Assembly: GCF_004664715.2 (NCBI RefSeq)
Contig: NC_051064.1
Coordinates: 114,748,240-114,812,239 of the forward strand
Source of the DNA: Peromyscus leucopus
Taxonomy: Eukaryota > Chordata > Mammalia > Rodentia > Cricetidae
Direction: 5' to 3'
DNA length: 64,000 nucleotides
This document shows positions 11,591 through 23,460 of this stretch, piece by piece. Below the pieces are notes generated by a model, which was given only the letters and a program-made list of their open reading frames with translations, was not told the DNA's origin and did no database searches. The first letter of the stretch is position 1. The number at the start of each line of letters is the position of its first letter. Made by a program: the position numbers and the translations under genes.

Positions 11591-12094
11591 TTTCTCCTCC
11601 GTCCTTTTGTATACAATCCCAAGACTGACAGTACAATAAATATTTAATGCTGGTTATAAAAAGCCTCAGCCTCAGGGAGCTCACTGGTTCATTTCTGTTT
11701 CTGTGCACGACCTCGTTTTGCCTTATTCCCTGGAGCCCGGCTGTAGGCATTGCAGCTGGATGTCCTCTGAGCCGAGTCTCTTCCTTTGAACCAGCAATGG
11801 TGAAAGGACTGTCGTAACAGGAGAATTGGTGCCACCCTAGAGCTGTAGCAAGGAGAGGAATGTCTAGGGTGCCAGGAGACAGGATGGGAGTAGCGGAAGT
11901 GGGGGGAGGGGCAGTTCCTTGTAGCTGCCTCTTTCACTTACTTGATAAAGCAGACAAGACCCAGTGAGTTTCCCCACTACCTGTCCTGAAGACTTCCTCT
12001 TCTTCTACCCCAAGCCACTCCCAGAGCAAACTCTACAGATTCAAATTAGGAAACCAAACAGATTTAAAGATGTCAATGTTAGGAAAGTGGGATC

Positions 12095-12290
12095 TGCTCC
12101 CGGCTCTGATGCTGCTGGCTGTACAGCATGCGATCCATCTCTTGCCTGGTGGAGTCACCCTAGCTCTTCAGCTGATTTCAGTTTTATTCTTTGATGTGAG
12201 GATGTGGTTCTCAACTAACATATTCCCCAAGAGTATGGTGAGGATCAAATGAAAAGACAAAGGGAAAGAATAGTGTTTTGAGCACTGTTC
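12095..12290 (+). repeat. Possible MIR SINE
   Basis: Resembles sense MIR around gatctgctcccggctctgat and gtatggtgaggatcaaatga, but is strongly diverged. Confidence 0.4.
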
Positions 12291-12629
12291 TCCACCACCA
12301 CCCTGTCTTCTGAGACCTCAGAAAGGCTTCTGCTGTGTTCACACTTCACTTTTAATCCGGAGTTTCTTGCCATTAAGAAATTCAATGAAATCCATGGGGC
12401 ATCTGTGTTTACCAGGTAACTCTCCATTTCTTCCTGCTCCCCTGATTATCATCTCTCCTCTTCTCCCACAAGGCCTTGTGGCAGGAAGTCTCCCCTGATC
12501 TTTATAGATAACCCCTCCTCTGAGCTTCTAGACAACTGTTGTTCAAACATTTCATCTAGCACTTTGCAATGGCTATTATTTTACTCTCTCTAGATATCAG
12601 CTCTGTTTTCCAACTCAGCTTTGCATTAT

Positions 12630-12838
12630 TCTGGCCCTGGGTTCTATAAGAAAACGGGGTGAGCAAGCCATGGGGAGCAAGCCAGTAAGCAGTGTTCCTC
12701 CATGGTCTCTGCTTCTGTTCTTCTCTTGAGTTCCTGTCCTGACATCCCTTGATGATAGACTGTAATCTGTAAGATGGAATAAACTCTTCCCTTTTGGTCA
12801 TGGTGTTCATCCCAGTGATAGAAAGCAAACTAAAACAC
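12630..12838 (+). repeat. Rodent dispersed repeat type A, 3' part
   Basis: Matches the 3' half of the repeat at 40396-40778: gggttctataagaaaacg, gagcaagccatggggagcaa, gccagtaagcagtgttcctc, and the end motif ggtcatggtgttcatc. The family is medium-reiteration in rodents. I do not assign a library name. Confidence 0.65.
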
Positions 12839-13144
12839 AGGATGAGGAGGATGAAGATTATGATGACGATGAGGAGGAAGAGGACAAAAATGAGGATGAG
12901 CAGAGAAGCTTCCTCCTGTAGCTGATGGGAACAGATACAGAGACCCACAGCCAGACACTGTGCTGAGAATGAGAGACTTTGGAGCACTCAGTCCCAAATG
13001 GGATGAAGACATCAAATCCATCCCCTTGGGGCTCAGGGAACTCTGTGGGAGAGAAGAGGCAGAAAGAGTGTAAGAGCTAGAAGAAGCAGAGGACACTAAG
13101 GAGACAAGGCCTTCTAAACAAAACAAGGCCTAACATTCTAAACA
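12839..13144. other. GATGAG-rich low-complexity DNA, then unassigned
   Basis: 12839-12905 is a purine-rich (GATGAG)-like stretch. A similar GATGAG/GGAAGA stretch at 13748-13800 lies just past the L1 3' end. No gene is seen. Confidence 0.4.
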
Positions 13145-13752
13145 CGAATCACAGAGGCTGTGGCAGCATGCGCAGGGCCCGCACCAGTCTGCACCTGATG
13201 GCATCCCAGTGCTGAAAGAAGTGTACACAGCTCCTGTCTCTAAACTAGAAGCTGTCTCTAATAGGACTTGCAAATGAGAAATCATTTTTTTCCTATGGAG
13301 TCTCAGTGGTTGTACAAACTACTCTAAGGGCAGGCTCCATGCACAGCAGTAGACGGTTGACATGAAACGGAGTCGATGGCATCCTTGGAGGTTCTGTCTT
13401 TAAAAGTTTTGTTGGAGCATTTTATCTTCATGTTCTTTGTGTATGTGTCATGGCTTCTGGTTTTGTGTTTTTATGACATTTCCTGTGTGTGCGAACACAT
13501 GTGTCTCTGTGTCTATGTGTGGTTTTGTGCTTTTTCTTTGGCTCTTTTTCTTCTCTTTGTTTGTTTTGTCCTAGTTCAACTTGTTTGTTTTTATTTTGTC
13601 TTATTTTATTATTATTCTTTAGATGCCTGCTTGTTTTCTAAGAGAAATACAAAGGATTTGGATTCAGATGGGAGGGGAGGGAAAACCATAATTAGAATAT
13701 ATTTTATGAAAAAAAATCTATTTTCAATAAAAGAAAAAGAGAAAAAACAAGG
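13145..13752 (+). mobile_element. Rodent L1 3' UTR, 5'-truncated
   Basis: Recognisable rodent L1 3' UTR: gcatgcgcagggcccgcacc, cagatggcatccc-like segment, tatggcttctggttttgtgt, the T-rich block, and the terminal aaaaaaatctattttcaata with an A-rich tail. The hydrophobic 126-residue frame across it is a by-product of the T-rich 3' UTR. Confidence 0.85.
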
Positions 13753-14447
13753 ATGAGGAAGACAATAAGGAGGAAGAGGAGGGGATGAGGATGAAGAGGC
13801 CTACTTAGAGCAGGGTATTTCTATGACCAACAATGCTCTTCTCCCTCCAGAAGTTGCCAAATGAAAGCAAACCTCAAATTTAGGGAAAATGAAAGAAACC
13901 TAGCTTCCAAGCTCACATTGAAAATTGTCAAATTGTAAGAGTGCCCGTGGAACACCAGGAGGGGTGACAGGTGACCTGCCTGCGCAGGTTCCACATGCGG
14001 TGCGGACGTGCCAGTGAATTTGCGTTGTGTAGCAATCGTATCGGTAGCTTCTCCGAGTTCGTGTGTGAAAGGCATGAGGCCGTGCAGTTGTGATTTTGTG
14101 TAACTCTATTACCGAGTATGAGGTGACAGATTATTATTGATTCTAAGCACAGTTTTACATAACCTGTAGTCAGAGGTCCTGGGTTAAGTTCCTGTTTGAA
14201 ATTCTGTCTACTTTCTTGACATATCATCCATATTAATGGGTCACCTCCTCTGCCCCAGCCTCCTTGGGACTGTGCCCAGCAGGATGTCAGGGCCATCTCT
14301 TCTCCTTCCCCCCAATGTCAGTGAAAGCTGATCCTGGCTGGCCTGGTTCCTCTGGGGTGGGGAGCTCACCTAGGGCCCCGTTTCCTGATTCTACTGCTGC
14401 CACTGGTTTCTGTCGTGATGGGATATTTCCAGGTTCTTGGCAATTTG
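13753..14447. other. Intergenic unique sequence with a local CpG cluster
   Basis: About ten CpG dinucleotides fall in 13976-14088, including a CCTGCGCAGG palindrome at 13979-13988. This is far above the surrounding density. The rest is unassigned. Confidence 0.45.
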
Positions 14448-14846
14448 TGTAGAGAATTAAAGAAGCAGCCACAGATACCAATGCAGGAAAGGTTTTATTC
14501 AGAAGAAAGTGAAAATGCAGGTTAGTGCGGCCAAAGTGTGAGATTCTCTCAGAGCTCCTGGATAACAGCCTGGGCTTTCCTTAGGAGGAGTCAGGGGTCA
14601 GGGCAGGGATAGATGGTCTCCTGGTCTTAGTTGACAGGTTTAGGCCATAAGTCTTTGTTCCCTGTGCAGATCCTTTTTTAATTCTATTCACAGCTAATCA
14701 AGCATAGCCATAAGAGGGTAACAGGGGGTTTCTCCTAGGAATTTGCTCAGGGGACGACATAGTTTTATTGTGCATATACCCCAACCCAGTTTTGGCTGAA
14801 TCTAGCCATGTCCTTAATTTTAGGGTATGATTTTAGGATGTGTTCA
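14448..14846 (-). mobile_element. Possible antisense LTR remnant
   Basis: On the minus strand the block reads as LTR-like with AATAAA (gaataaaacctttcctgc) about 50 bases before a TCTACA-type end. No target duplication was found and the ends are uncertain. Confidence 0.3.
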
Positions 14847-14871
14847 AGTTCCTACGTGCTTTGTTAAGAAA

Positions 14872-14873
<2 letters not shown>

Positions 14874-14913
<40 letters not shown>
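14874..14913. repeat. (TG)n microsatellite
   Basis: Twenty uninterrupted TG dinucleotides. Confidence 0.95.
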
Positions 14914-14915
<2 letters not shown>

Positions 14916-15849
14916 CTCAAGCTAAGAGCAGGACTAAGTCCACCTCACTGCCCCCTTTTCCCCTAATTCTGAAGAAAGATGTCCATTTTCTCAGAGCTGT
15001 TTCCTGCCAGGACAGGGCACAGGGACGAGTAAGACAGAAATAGTCTCTCCAATCTTTCTCTAAAGCTGTGTTATTTCCCAGGCCCCACTGGGGAGTGTCC
15101 ATGAAATTCCTCAGCCATAGTCAAACAGGTGTCTCTGTTGATCCTGGTAGGAGCAACTGACAGTGTTTATTAAGAAGAGGAATTCCAAAGGCAAAACCAA
15201 CCAACCAACTAACCAACCAAAACATTGTCCCCCTAAAAACAAAAACAAACAACAAAAACAAGCAACAACAACAAAAGACGCAAACTAACCAGGGATCCAA
15301 TGGGTACCAGCAAAGGGGATTGGTAATTCCAGATCATTCTTTTTGTCAGATTTTAGAAGCACTCACCCAGTGCTTCTAAACAAGGCTGCTCCAAACACGG
15401 GTGAGTAGTAGTGGGCAGTTTAAGGTAGAGTGTACACAGCTGTAAAATACTTCGTTGTTCTGACCCATAAAACAACTCCTGGCAGCTTGAGACTTCAACT
15501 TCATTAAAAAGCAAATATGTGGGACAGGGACTCTACAAACCTTAAGCCTTGTTCAGTGTGGTGCATGTCCTAACTTGTTCTTTTTAACTAACTAACCCAG
15601 GAGCATGGACTGAAACCCTCCCATCTGCCCTCTTTGAGCCTCAGTTTCCCCACTATAGAACTGGGTTAAGGATGATTGCCTTTCCTAAATTACAGGCTAA
15701 GGAACTCAGGGGGCGGGGCACAAATGTATGAGGAGGAACAACTATTGCTCTCTGAGTTCCTTCTAGAAGCAGGCATTGGTGTGTGTCCATTAGGGCAAGT
15801 AGGGACATCAGGAACCCGGGGATGAACTATTAGAAAGAGACTAGACTAA
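14914..15849. other. Intergenic; includes CAA-rich low complexity
   Basis: 15190-15290 is a CCAA/CAAAA-rich low-complexity stretch. The remainder shows nothing I recognise. Confidence 0.4.
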
Positions 15850-15930
15850 GGGCAGGGGTGTGGCTCGGTGTTAAAGAACATATTTACACCAGAGCTTCGT
15901 AGGTTCACCCCCAGCACCACATACAACAGC
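15850..15930 (+). repeat. ID-type tRNA-derived SINE
   Basis: Resembles an ID/BC1 head: ggggtgtggctcggtg (box A region) and gcttcgtaggttcacccc (box B region), then cagcacca. The composite tail is absent. Confidence 0.55.
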
Positions 15931-16469
15931 TGAACTAGAAAGAAAAATATCTTTAATCTAATCCCAATCCATTCCCAGCATTTCTGTGGCTTTATGAAAG
16001 ACTTCTTCACACCTCCATTTTCTTAAAGATAGAGTTTCAGCTTCAGCTTAGCAACAGATTCTCTGTCCTCTGACCTGATGCTGAACCAAATACCTCTGGA
16101 GGAGACCAGAAGGTGACCTGGCAAACTTTGCATTTGAGAGGAGCAATGCCACAGACCTAATTAACATCACCATGGTATAGGCACCAGTACACTTGACCTG
16201 TCAGGATAAATAAAACAATACTTTAATCTTAAGTGTCAGTAGAAAATAAAAGACTCATTTATTACATGTAATATTGTTGTGTGCAGACCGGCTGTGGCTG
16301 TCCTAGAATGGGCAAGTGTATTAGAAACTGCTTGTCAAGACGTTGGAGACTAGGACCCTGAATGGATGCTGTAATGGACTCACACAGAAGTGTAGGCACA
16401 AGGGTGTGGACACTGTCATCTGACAGACCAGTGGAGAGTTCTTTTTTGTCATCTTGTGGCTTTTGAGCT

Positions 16470-16610
16470 GTTTTAATGGACCTCAATTTCTACATTTATA
16501 TAATGGGGCTACTTACTGCCTGTTTCAGGGAAAGGTAGCAAGGAATAAATGAGATGATGTAAATAAAGTCCCTTATATAGAACATGTCTCATGATCTAAT
16601 ACTGAGTATT
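16470..16610 (+). repeat. MIR SINE fragment
   Basis: Sense MIR 3' half: tttatataatggggctactt, then ggaataaatgagatgatgta. Confidence 0.5.
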
Positions 16611-18869
16611 TCTATAGGAGTCAGTCAAACCAACACCTTGACACACACCTGAGAGCTGTGGTTCCTCATCACAGATGGGTAGTGAGGAGCCTTTTTCAAC
16701 AGCAGGCTTACCTGCAACATATTTTCTCCCTTGTCGTTATAATATCAGTTGCATTCATACGTTCACTAGCGATGTCTACTCTAGTATATTAGTAAGTAAG
16801 CAAGTTTTTCTTTTTTTCAAACTGTAGGCAGCAAGGCAAGGAGCTGGGACAAGCAATTCATCTGTTAAGTGTTATCAGGAAACAGAAATAACAGAGAGGC
16901 AGAAGTAAGAGCAAAAAGGGAATCCAGTAAAGTAAAGAGTGTGCTACTGAGCTAATTAACACTAAGAGGATAGGGGTCTCAAGATCCTTTGAGGGATGTT
17001 ATTAGCAACAATACAGAAAAATACTCTTTATAATTGAGGGTTACTGCTTTGGTATAAACTGCTTTTCTGCAAAGCTGATCTCTGGTGAAGCTGATGATCC
17101 ATTAGGTCAGTGGTACTGGCCAAGTGCATGGAACTGTCCACAATGCTGTGCTGAAGTCAGGTAGACTGAAATATGGGAGGTATCTGCTATTCTTGGGAAC
17201 AGGAGGGTCAGTGAGTATGAGCTTCTTGCCTAGTTATATGCTATAACTAGGAAGTATAATAGGGTCAGTGTCGGAGTCAATGTTGAACCCTAAGAATCAG
17301 GCACAGCCCTGAATGTAAATATTTACTTAGTAAAAAAAAAAAAAAATTGGTGAATGGATGGATGGGCAGATGTGGATGGACAGGAATATGGATGGGTAAA
17401 TTGACTTTATCCTTTATAGTGTGAGAATGACATGCATCTATAAATGGGGAGGTGATGCATGAAGGTTGAGTGTACATGAATTTTCACCTAGTGTAATCAA
17501 TTTGGGATAGGAGCAGGTAAGTCAGATAGTTCTCAGGAGAAATTAATCTAGAGCTGGGTCAAAGGAATCATCAATACTGGACCTGTTGAAAACTTGGCAC
17601 ATACAGTGCTCCAGCTTGAAATCAATATCACAAATAGGACCCAGAAGAGAAGCAGAGGTGACACTGTGGAGAAAAATAGCCTGTGAGTTGAGTAAGAAAG
17701 GGAAAAGCTCAGAAGGACCAGGAGCCAGAAGCTGGCACTCAGAATAAGTCAGATTGAGACCCTCCTTTTAGGCCTCTGCAAAGCCTCATCCTGCTGCTGA
17801 TGCTGGTAATACAGGGGGCGTGGCTTCCCACCTAACCAGAGCCTCTGACCAGAAAACAAGGAAATTAGAAAGTTTGCAATCTGTGTGGAGTTCGTGTTTT
17901 AGCAACGTTTTTTTTTAATGTTACTGAAATTTTAAAAATCAATTCCTCTAAATCACATGTACTTTTTCATTAACAATGTTTTTTTTTGAAAACTTCGAAA
18001 TTTCAAAATCAGAGAAAATTATAAATAACTTGTTGCTATCAAGAGATACGTAAATGGCTTTTATGTACTTTTACATTTTCAACAAAGCCAATTAATTCTG
18101 CGTTTCCACCTTTACATGCTTTTCTTCACAGTGTCCCCTGGTGAGACAGCACAATGTAGCTTCTAAGCACATGTCATGGAAAAATTCTTTAAAACACTAA
18201 TTTTTACTCATGGTGAAATAGTCTTTCATATAGATAAATCCTAATTTATTTACCCATTCTCTTCTTGTTGGATAGATAATTCTTTTTTCTCTATTATAAA
18301 TTAGAATGATATGGATGGAATTGTATAAAACCCTTTATATGCAGCATTTCCTTCACATTTCCCTACCAACCTGTGGGGTGATTTCTTACACTTACCCTCC
18401 TTTGTCAGATGAGGAAACTAAGAACTAAAGAGCATGTTTTAAAAGATCACTGCCCTAGTTTGGGTTCCCAGAATCAGATCTTGGATGAGGATCCAAGTAC
18501 AAGACACTTAAGAGTTCCCAAGAAGTGCTCTGCAGGAAAATGTAAGCCTGAAGGAAGGATAGACAATGAAGTATTTATTGTCAAGTAAGTTAGTAGCCGA
18601 AGCTTAATCCTGCTGCAACACTTGGAGCCAGTGCAGAGTTCCTATCTCAGAGTTGGTCAGCTGAAGCTCTGGGTGTTTTTCACCAACCCCAGTCTAGGCT
18701 TTCAAAGACTGTTAATTTCTATCATTTTTCATTCTATAGCACAGAGACAGATGTTCAGTGTAGGGCGAAAGCAGGCCCCCATGGCCACATCAGTGCAGGG
18801 CACCAGAAGTGGGCAGCATTCCCTACAGTAGTGAGTTCAGGGTGAACCTGGAGACTAACAGACAGAGTC
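16611..18869. other. Intergenic unique sequence
   Basis: No gene seen. A short A-tract plus GGAT-rich patch lies at 17331-17400, and a weak antisense MIR-like piece (gtcagatgaggaaactaaga) lies at 18385-18450. Confidence 0.4.
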
Positions 18870-19030
18870 ACACAGCTAGCCACCATCAGCTGAGATTTGA
18901 ATGCAGAAGTGCTTGACTTAAGTGACTGGACTTTGCAAAGAGAAAACCGCCCCATGACCTTGGACAAGTCACCTCATCTGTCAGAACTCCAGGATTTGAT
19001 GAGGATAATATTTGGGACAATATCTGACTG
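18870..19030 (+). repeat. Possible MIR SINE
   Basis: Contains catgaccttggacaagtcac followed by ctcatctgtcag and tttgatgaggataatattt, in MIR order but diverged. Confidence 0.45.
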
Positions 19031-19767
19031 GAAACCTGGTCAGGAGGGCCACAGAGTGGGTCTCTGGGCATTTGGGTTAAATGCAAGGCCGTCATCTGTT
19101 CAGCATTACTGACCGTTCCCATCAGGTAGGTGGGAATCATCCTGCAGACATACAGTGCTTTCTTGGGAATAGCTAATTAAAAGAAATTAAATAGAAAATG
19201 GGCCTGTTTCCTGAGTTTATGAGATGAGTAGTTTTCCAGATTAATTACACAATATTCAAGATACACACGGCTCATTGAAATACAGCAAAAGTCCTTGATG
19301 AATTTTGGAGCACTTCATTTTTTTTTTTCCTCTGGCAAGAGGGAGACAAATGTACAATGGCTCATCTCTATGCACTGGCCGTCGTCAGGTCTGCAGTCCC
19401 CAAGGAGAGGGCTTAATTGCTCCATAAGCTTCGCATTCAAGGGCTCCTCAGTGCTAAACTCCTGCCGAACTGCATGAAAGTAAAAATGACAAAGATAGCA
19501 AGTGACACATTTATCAAATATGCAGATTCTGAAGAAGTCAATGTGGGTTGCTCATGCCAATAAGGCTCCAGATGGAAACCAGCACTCCCACAGCCCTCCC
19601 GCCCAACTTAAGGTCACAGGAAAGGGCAAGATCAAAGCCAACAGGGATTCAACACCCGTGTGGACTAACTACAAAATCCATGCTTATTCTCCAAGGTCAT
19701 CCACCTCCGTGTTCTCTCCCCCTGAACATGTTCTAAAATTTTATCAGTCATTGGTAAACGAATATTT
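19031..19767. other. Intergenic unique sequence with a TAATTA-rich patch
   Basis: 19170-19290 contains several ATTA/TAATTA cores (gctaattaaaagaaattaaa, agattaattaca). No repeat family was recognised. It may be constrained non-coding DNA. Confidence 0.35.
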
Positions 19768-19920
19768 TTTTGTTTGTGTTTTTGAGACAGGTTCTCACTG
19801 TAGCCCATACTGGCCTAGAACTCACTACATAGCCCAAGCTGACTTGCTTCATGCATGAGGCAATCCTGCCTCAGTCTCCCAAATCCTGAGATTACAGGCA
19901 TGAACCACCATGTTTAGTGT
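19768..19920 (-). repeat. B1 SINE, old, antisense
   Basis: Antisense B1: tttttgagacaggttctcac, ctggcctagaactcactaca, ctgagattacaggcatgaac. It is more diverged than the copy at 955. Confidence 0.8.
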
Positions 19921-20694
19921 TAGAAAGCAAGTATGACTTGATTGCACTGAGTTATTCCTAAGTGACAGCTCCCCAGAGCAAGATGTCAGCAGTCAGCCTC
20001 GCCCTGGTCCATGCCTGCATACACATTTATTAGTATACTTTTTTAGTAATATGAAATATGAGTTAATATTGCAAAGATTTGGATCTATAAATTAACAGGC
20101 TTATTCGGAGACTCTACAGCTTCCTGATGGTTAGTTTTGATTGTCCATTTGATTAGATCAACAAATGCCTACTTGATAGTGAAGCCAAACTCTCTAGGTA
20201 TCCTCTGATGGAGTTTACAATGACAGTGGATCATGAGGGCTCTGACCTTATGAACGGATTAGCCCTTTGATGGATGACGACACGATGATATATGGGACAT
20301 GGTTAAGAGGTGGGGCTGAATTGGAAAAAGTAGGACTTGGGGACTATTTCTTATCTCTTTAAATTCCTCTGCCTCCTGCTCTCAGCTCTCTCTCCACCAA
20401 GAAGTTAAAAACAACCTACACAATGTTTTCTTACCCCGTGATACTCTGCCCAAGCTCATGGGCCAAGTAAACACACACTGAACCCTTGACAGTACAGGCA
20501 AAAACAATTCCTAAACTCTTACATCAAGTTTTTTTTTTAAATAATTTTTATCTTTTATTAAAAATGTATTATAAAGAATTTGTAATAAAAAATTCATCCA
20601 CTGAAATTCACCCAGCCCCAAAGTCTACACACATCAATGAACATGGACCAGGGTTCAATTTATTCCCAGTTTCTCTAGGCTCCATTCTAATAAA
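19921..20694. other. Intergenic; possible ancient repeat
   Basis: 20128-20470 (gttagttttgattgtccatt, then gaggtggggctgaattgg) looks like an old interspersed repeat that I cannot name. The rest is AT-rich. Confidence 0.3.
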
Positions 20695-21115
20695 GAAGCC
20701 CTGTGGACACACTTATATTCATTGCTACTCTATTCACAAGGGTCATAATGTAAAAATGTCCTAAGAGTCCACTGAGAAGTAACTAGATACACAACATGTG
20801 GTTTGAATACCCCATGGAGTACTCACCAGGAAATTCTGCACACACACACAGTAACATGGATGAGCCTTGAAGACATCATGCAGAGGGAAATAAGCTAGTC
20901 ACAGAAAGACTACATGATTCTACATACACAAGGTATTTGAAGTGATCAAATTCACAGGATAAGAGCATTATGGTAAGTACCAGGCTTTAGGGGGAGGAAG
21001 GGATGGCTAAGTATTAATATAAAGGCATACAGTTTCAGCTAGGATGCATAAGTTCTAGAGATTTGCTGTCCAATATCATACATGTCATCCATAACATACA
21101 CTTAAAGATTAAGGA
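20695..21115 (+). mobile_element. Ancient L1 3' end (L1M-like)
   Basis: Sense L1 ORF2-end/3' UTR signature: cactcttattcacaaggg-like segment, aaggaaattctg-like segment, catggatgagccttgaagac, ggaaataagctagtcacaga. It is diverged, consistent with pre-rodent age. Confidence 0.7.
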
Positions 21116-21117
21116 TG

Positions 21118-21195
21118 CTTTGCAATATAATTTAGTGGTAGAATTCTTGCCTAGTGTACTCAAAGCCCTGGGTTCAATCCCTGGTACTATAAAAT
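21118..21195 (+). repeat. ID/B4 head, tRNA-derived SINE
   Basis: tagtggtagaattcttgcct and agccctgggttcaatccctg match the tRNA-Ala-like head. It sits at the end of the old L1. Confidence 0.6.
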
Positions 21196-21376
21196 AGTTG
21201 ATAGGGTAGATAATTCTTTTTTCTATAATTCAATTTAATTTAGATATTAGAACTTAAAAATATGAAGGTAGTAAGTGTTGGTAAGGCAATGGCACAATGT
21301 GAATGCTCTCTTGCTAAGTATATCATGTGGTGTGGTTTTGGAGAACAAGCTGGTATTAGCTAATACAGTTGGAGGC

Positions 21377-21379
<3 letters not shown>

Positions 21380-21426
<47 letters not shown>

Positions 21427-21430
21427 TGTT
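21380..21430. repeat. (TG)n microsatellite
   Basis: TG dinucleotide tract with one TATG interruption. Confidence 0.95.
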
Positions 21431-21479
21431 CTATGTGTGTATGCATCTGTGCATGTAATACATATATATTTGTGGGGGG

Positions 21480-21705
21480 TGTGTGCATGTGTGAAGGCCA
21501 GAGGCTGATGCTGGGTATATTCCTCTATTGTTGCCACCTTATGTTTGAAAGGAAGAACCCAGAGCTCACCAATTGGCTTGACCTGCTGACTGATGAGCCT
21601 AGGAATTCATGCGTTTCCACCTCCCCAGCACTAAGATGACAGGCATGTGCAGCCACACCCAGCTTTTGCATGGGTGTTGAGGATCCTGACTGCTTGGGCA
21701 TCATG
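21480..21705 (-). repeat. B4-type composite SINE, antisense
   Basis: ggccagaggctgatgctggg, cccagagctcaccaattggc, cagcactaagatgacaggca and agcttttgcatgggtgttga follow the order of the antisense composite SINE. It is preceded by its TG-rich tail. Confidence 0.7.
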
Positions 21706-21808
21706 AGATTAACTTCGTAAGAGTCAAGGCAGAAGTTACTTTTTCAGAGAGGAGAAAGTGGATGAAAGGATTGCACAGTCAGAGTTATTGGCCATGGAGA
21801 CTGTAAAT

Positions 21809-22011
21809 CAGTGGTTCTCAACCTGTGGGTCATGATCCCTTTGGGGATCACATATCAGATATCCTGCATATCAGATATTTAATTATGATTCATAATAGTA
21901 GCAACATTACAGTCATGAAGTAGCAATGAAATAATTCTATGGTTGGGGAGTCACTACAACATGAGGAACTATATTATCGGGTTGATGCATTGGGAAGGTT
22001 GAGAACCACTG
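21809..22011 (+). mobile_element. hAT-Charlie non-autonomous transposon (URR1-like)
   Basis: 203-bp element with inverted ends CAGTGGTTCTCAACC and GGTTGAGAACCACTG. It has internal cctgcatatcagatattt and tatggttggggagtcactac, typical of rodent URR1. It is flanked by 8-bp target duplications, ctgtaaat (21801-21808) and ctataaat (22012-22019), with one mismatch. It carries no transposase. Confidence 0.9.
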
Positions 22012-22389
22012 CTATAAATGATCTATTTCTTCATGAGGATATGTCACATTTCAGTAACTAGGAAAACGTTTAAGATTCATAGGTACCAACACTCTGATTA
22101 GAAGCTGGAAGGGTGTGCTAACACTCAACTGTGGGTGAACTTGGCTGGAGAATGAGCAGTTTTGCTCACTGCTTAAATCCCTAGCCTCTTGAACCATATT
22201 CAGTGATTTTCCTAATGAATGGATGTTTTCAGATACAAGAACCATCTGTGCTTCTCCAGCCAGACAGGAACGTGTTGAGAAAGCTGAGAGGAGGTCTTGG
22301 GCTTCCTGGATCTTGGAGCCTCTCCAGATTTAAAGACCCGACTGGGGATTCAGTCAGCTGGTCAGTAGAGAACCCTGCTAAGATATTTA

Positions 22390-22580
22390 AATCTCTTTTT
22401 TTTAATCACATTAAAAATTATTTTGTGTGTGCTGGTGGGCAGAGGGAGTTGGTGAGCATGCCGTAGCATACAAGCAGAGGCCACAGTACAACCTGCAAGA
22501 GTTGGTTTTCTTTTTCCACCATGTGTGTTCCAAGGATCAAACTCGGGTCGCCAGAGTTGGTGGCAAGCACCCAAAACAAA
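22390..22580 (-). repeat. B3/B2-type SINE, antisense
   Basis: ttccaccatgtgtgttccaa, gatcaaactcgggtcgccag and gttggtggcaagcaccc match the antisense tRNA-derived head. Confidence 0.55.
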
Positions 22581-22669
22581 ACAACAACAAAAACAGTAAA
22601 TATTTTAGGTCTCAAAAGCCACAAGGTGCCTGTCCCGTTCACCCAGTTGTAACACAAAGGCAGCTGTAG

Positions 22670-23120
22670 ATAAGTGTGACACTTGGAATGTGAAATGTCC
22701 CCCACAAGTCCTTGTGTTTGAACACTTGGTGCCCCGGGGAGTGGTGCTGTGTGGAGAGGTTGTGGAACCATTAGCAGGTGGAGCCTCCCTGGAGGAAGCA
22801 GGTCCCTGGAGGAAGCGGGTCCCTGGAGGAAGCGGGTCCCTGGAGGAAGCGGGTCCCTGAAGGAAGCGGGTCCCTGGAGGAAGCGGGTCCCTGGAGGCAG
22901 GCTTTGCAGTTTATAGCAGACCCTACTTCCTGCCCTGTCTTTGCTTTCTGGTCCACTGAAAAGTCAGCAGGCAGCTTCTGCATCCTCCAGATGCCATAGG
23001 AGCACCCACTATCATGTCTTCCCTGCCATAATGGATTTAAGTCCTTACAACTATGAGCCAAAAAAAACCTTTCCTCTCTTGAGTTCCTTTGGGGGAGGTA
23101 CTTAATCAGTGACCAGAAGG
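22670..23120 (+). repeat. Rodent dispersed repeat type B carrying a minisatellite
   Basis: Starts aagtccttgtgtttgaacac, continues ggaaccattag-like and ends with tgccataatggatttaagtc, tatgagccaaaaaaaacctt. This is the same order as the type B copy at 33031. A 17-bp minisatellite has expanded inside it (22787-22901). Confidence 0.55.
22787..22901 (+). repeat. 17-bp minisatellite, about 6.8 units
   Basis: Unit ccctggaggaagcgggt begins at 22787, 22804, 22821, 22838, 22855, 22872 and 22889. It is nearly perfect, with one variant A in the first unit, one GA variant in the fifth and a partial last unit. Confidence 0.95.
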
Positions 23121-23276
23121 GGGACATAAATGAACACAGCAGAGCACTGAAACAATTTTATTTGTCCAAATCTGTGGCTCTGCCTACAGTTTTCTTACCT
23201 GTGGTTCCTCACCTGCATTACCCACCACAAAACAAACTGAACGATGATGCTCTCATTCCTCTAATATATAGGTGGG

Positions 23277-23448
23277 TATAGGTGTGGTCTCCAGCCCTAC
23301 AACATCAGTGTCACCTAGCAATTTGACAGTAAGTAAGAGGCTCAGGACCGATCCCCAAATCAGAAGCTCTGGGAGTGGAGCTCAGCCCTCTGTTCTGAGA
23401 ATCCCTTCAGGTGATTCCAGTGTGTATACAGTTTTGAGGATCACTGTT
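23277..23448 (+). mobile_element. MER5A-like hAT element
   Basis: ccctacaacatcagtgtcac, cagaagctctgggagtggag and tcaggtgattccagtgtgta follow MER5A in order. It ends near gaggatcactgtt. Confidence 0.7.
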
Positions 23449-23460
23449 AACCAAATCTAT

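Noticed and set aside
13376..13756. 126-codon hydrophobic frame resembling a membrane protein
   Set aside because: It is the T-rich L1 3' UTR. Hydrophobicity follows from TTT/TTG/CTT codons.
17815..17830. Second CTCF-like motif (acagggggcgtgg)
   Set aside because: The 5' half does not fit the CTCF core, so the match is too partial.
15850..21195. tRNA-like box A/B sequences as tRNA genes
   Set aside because: They are ID/B4 SINE heads with broken cloverleaf potential and SINE tails.
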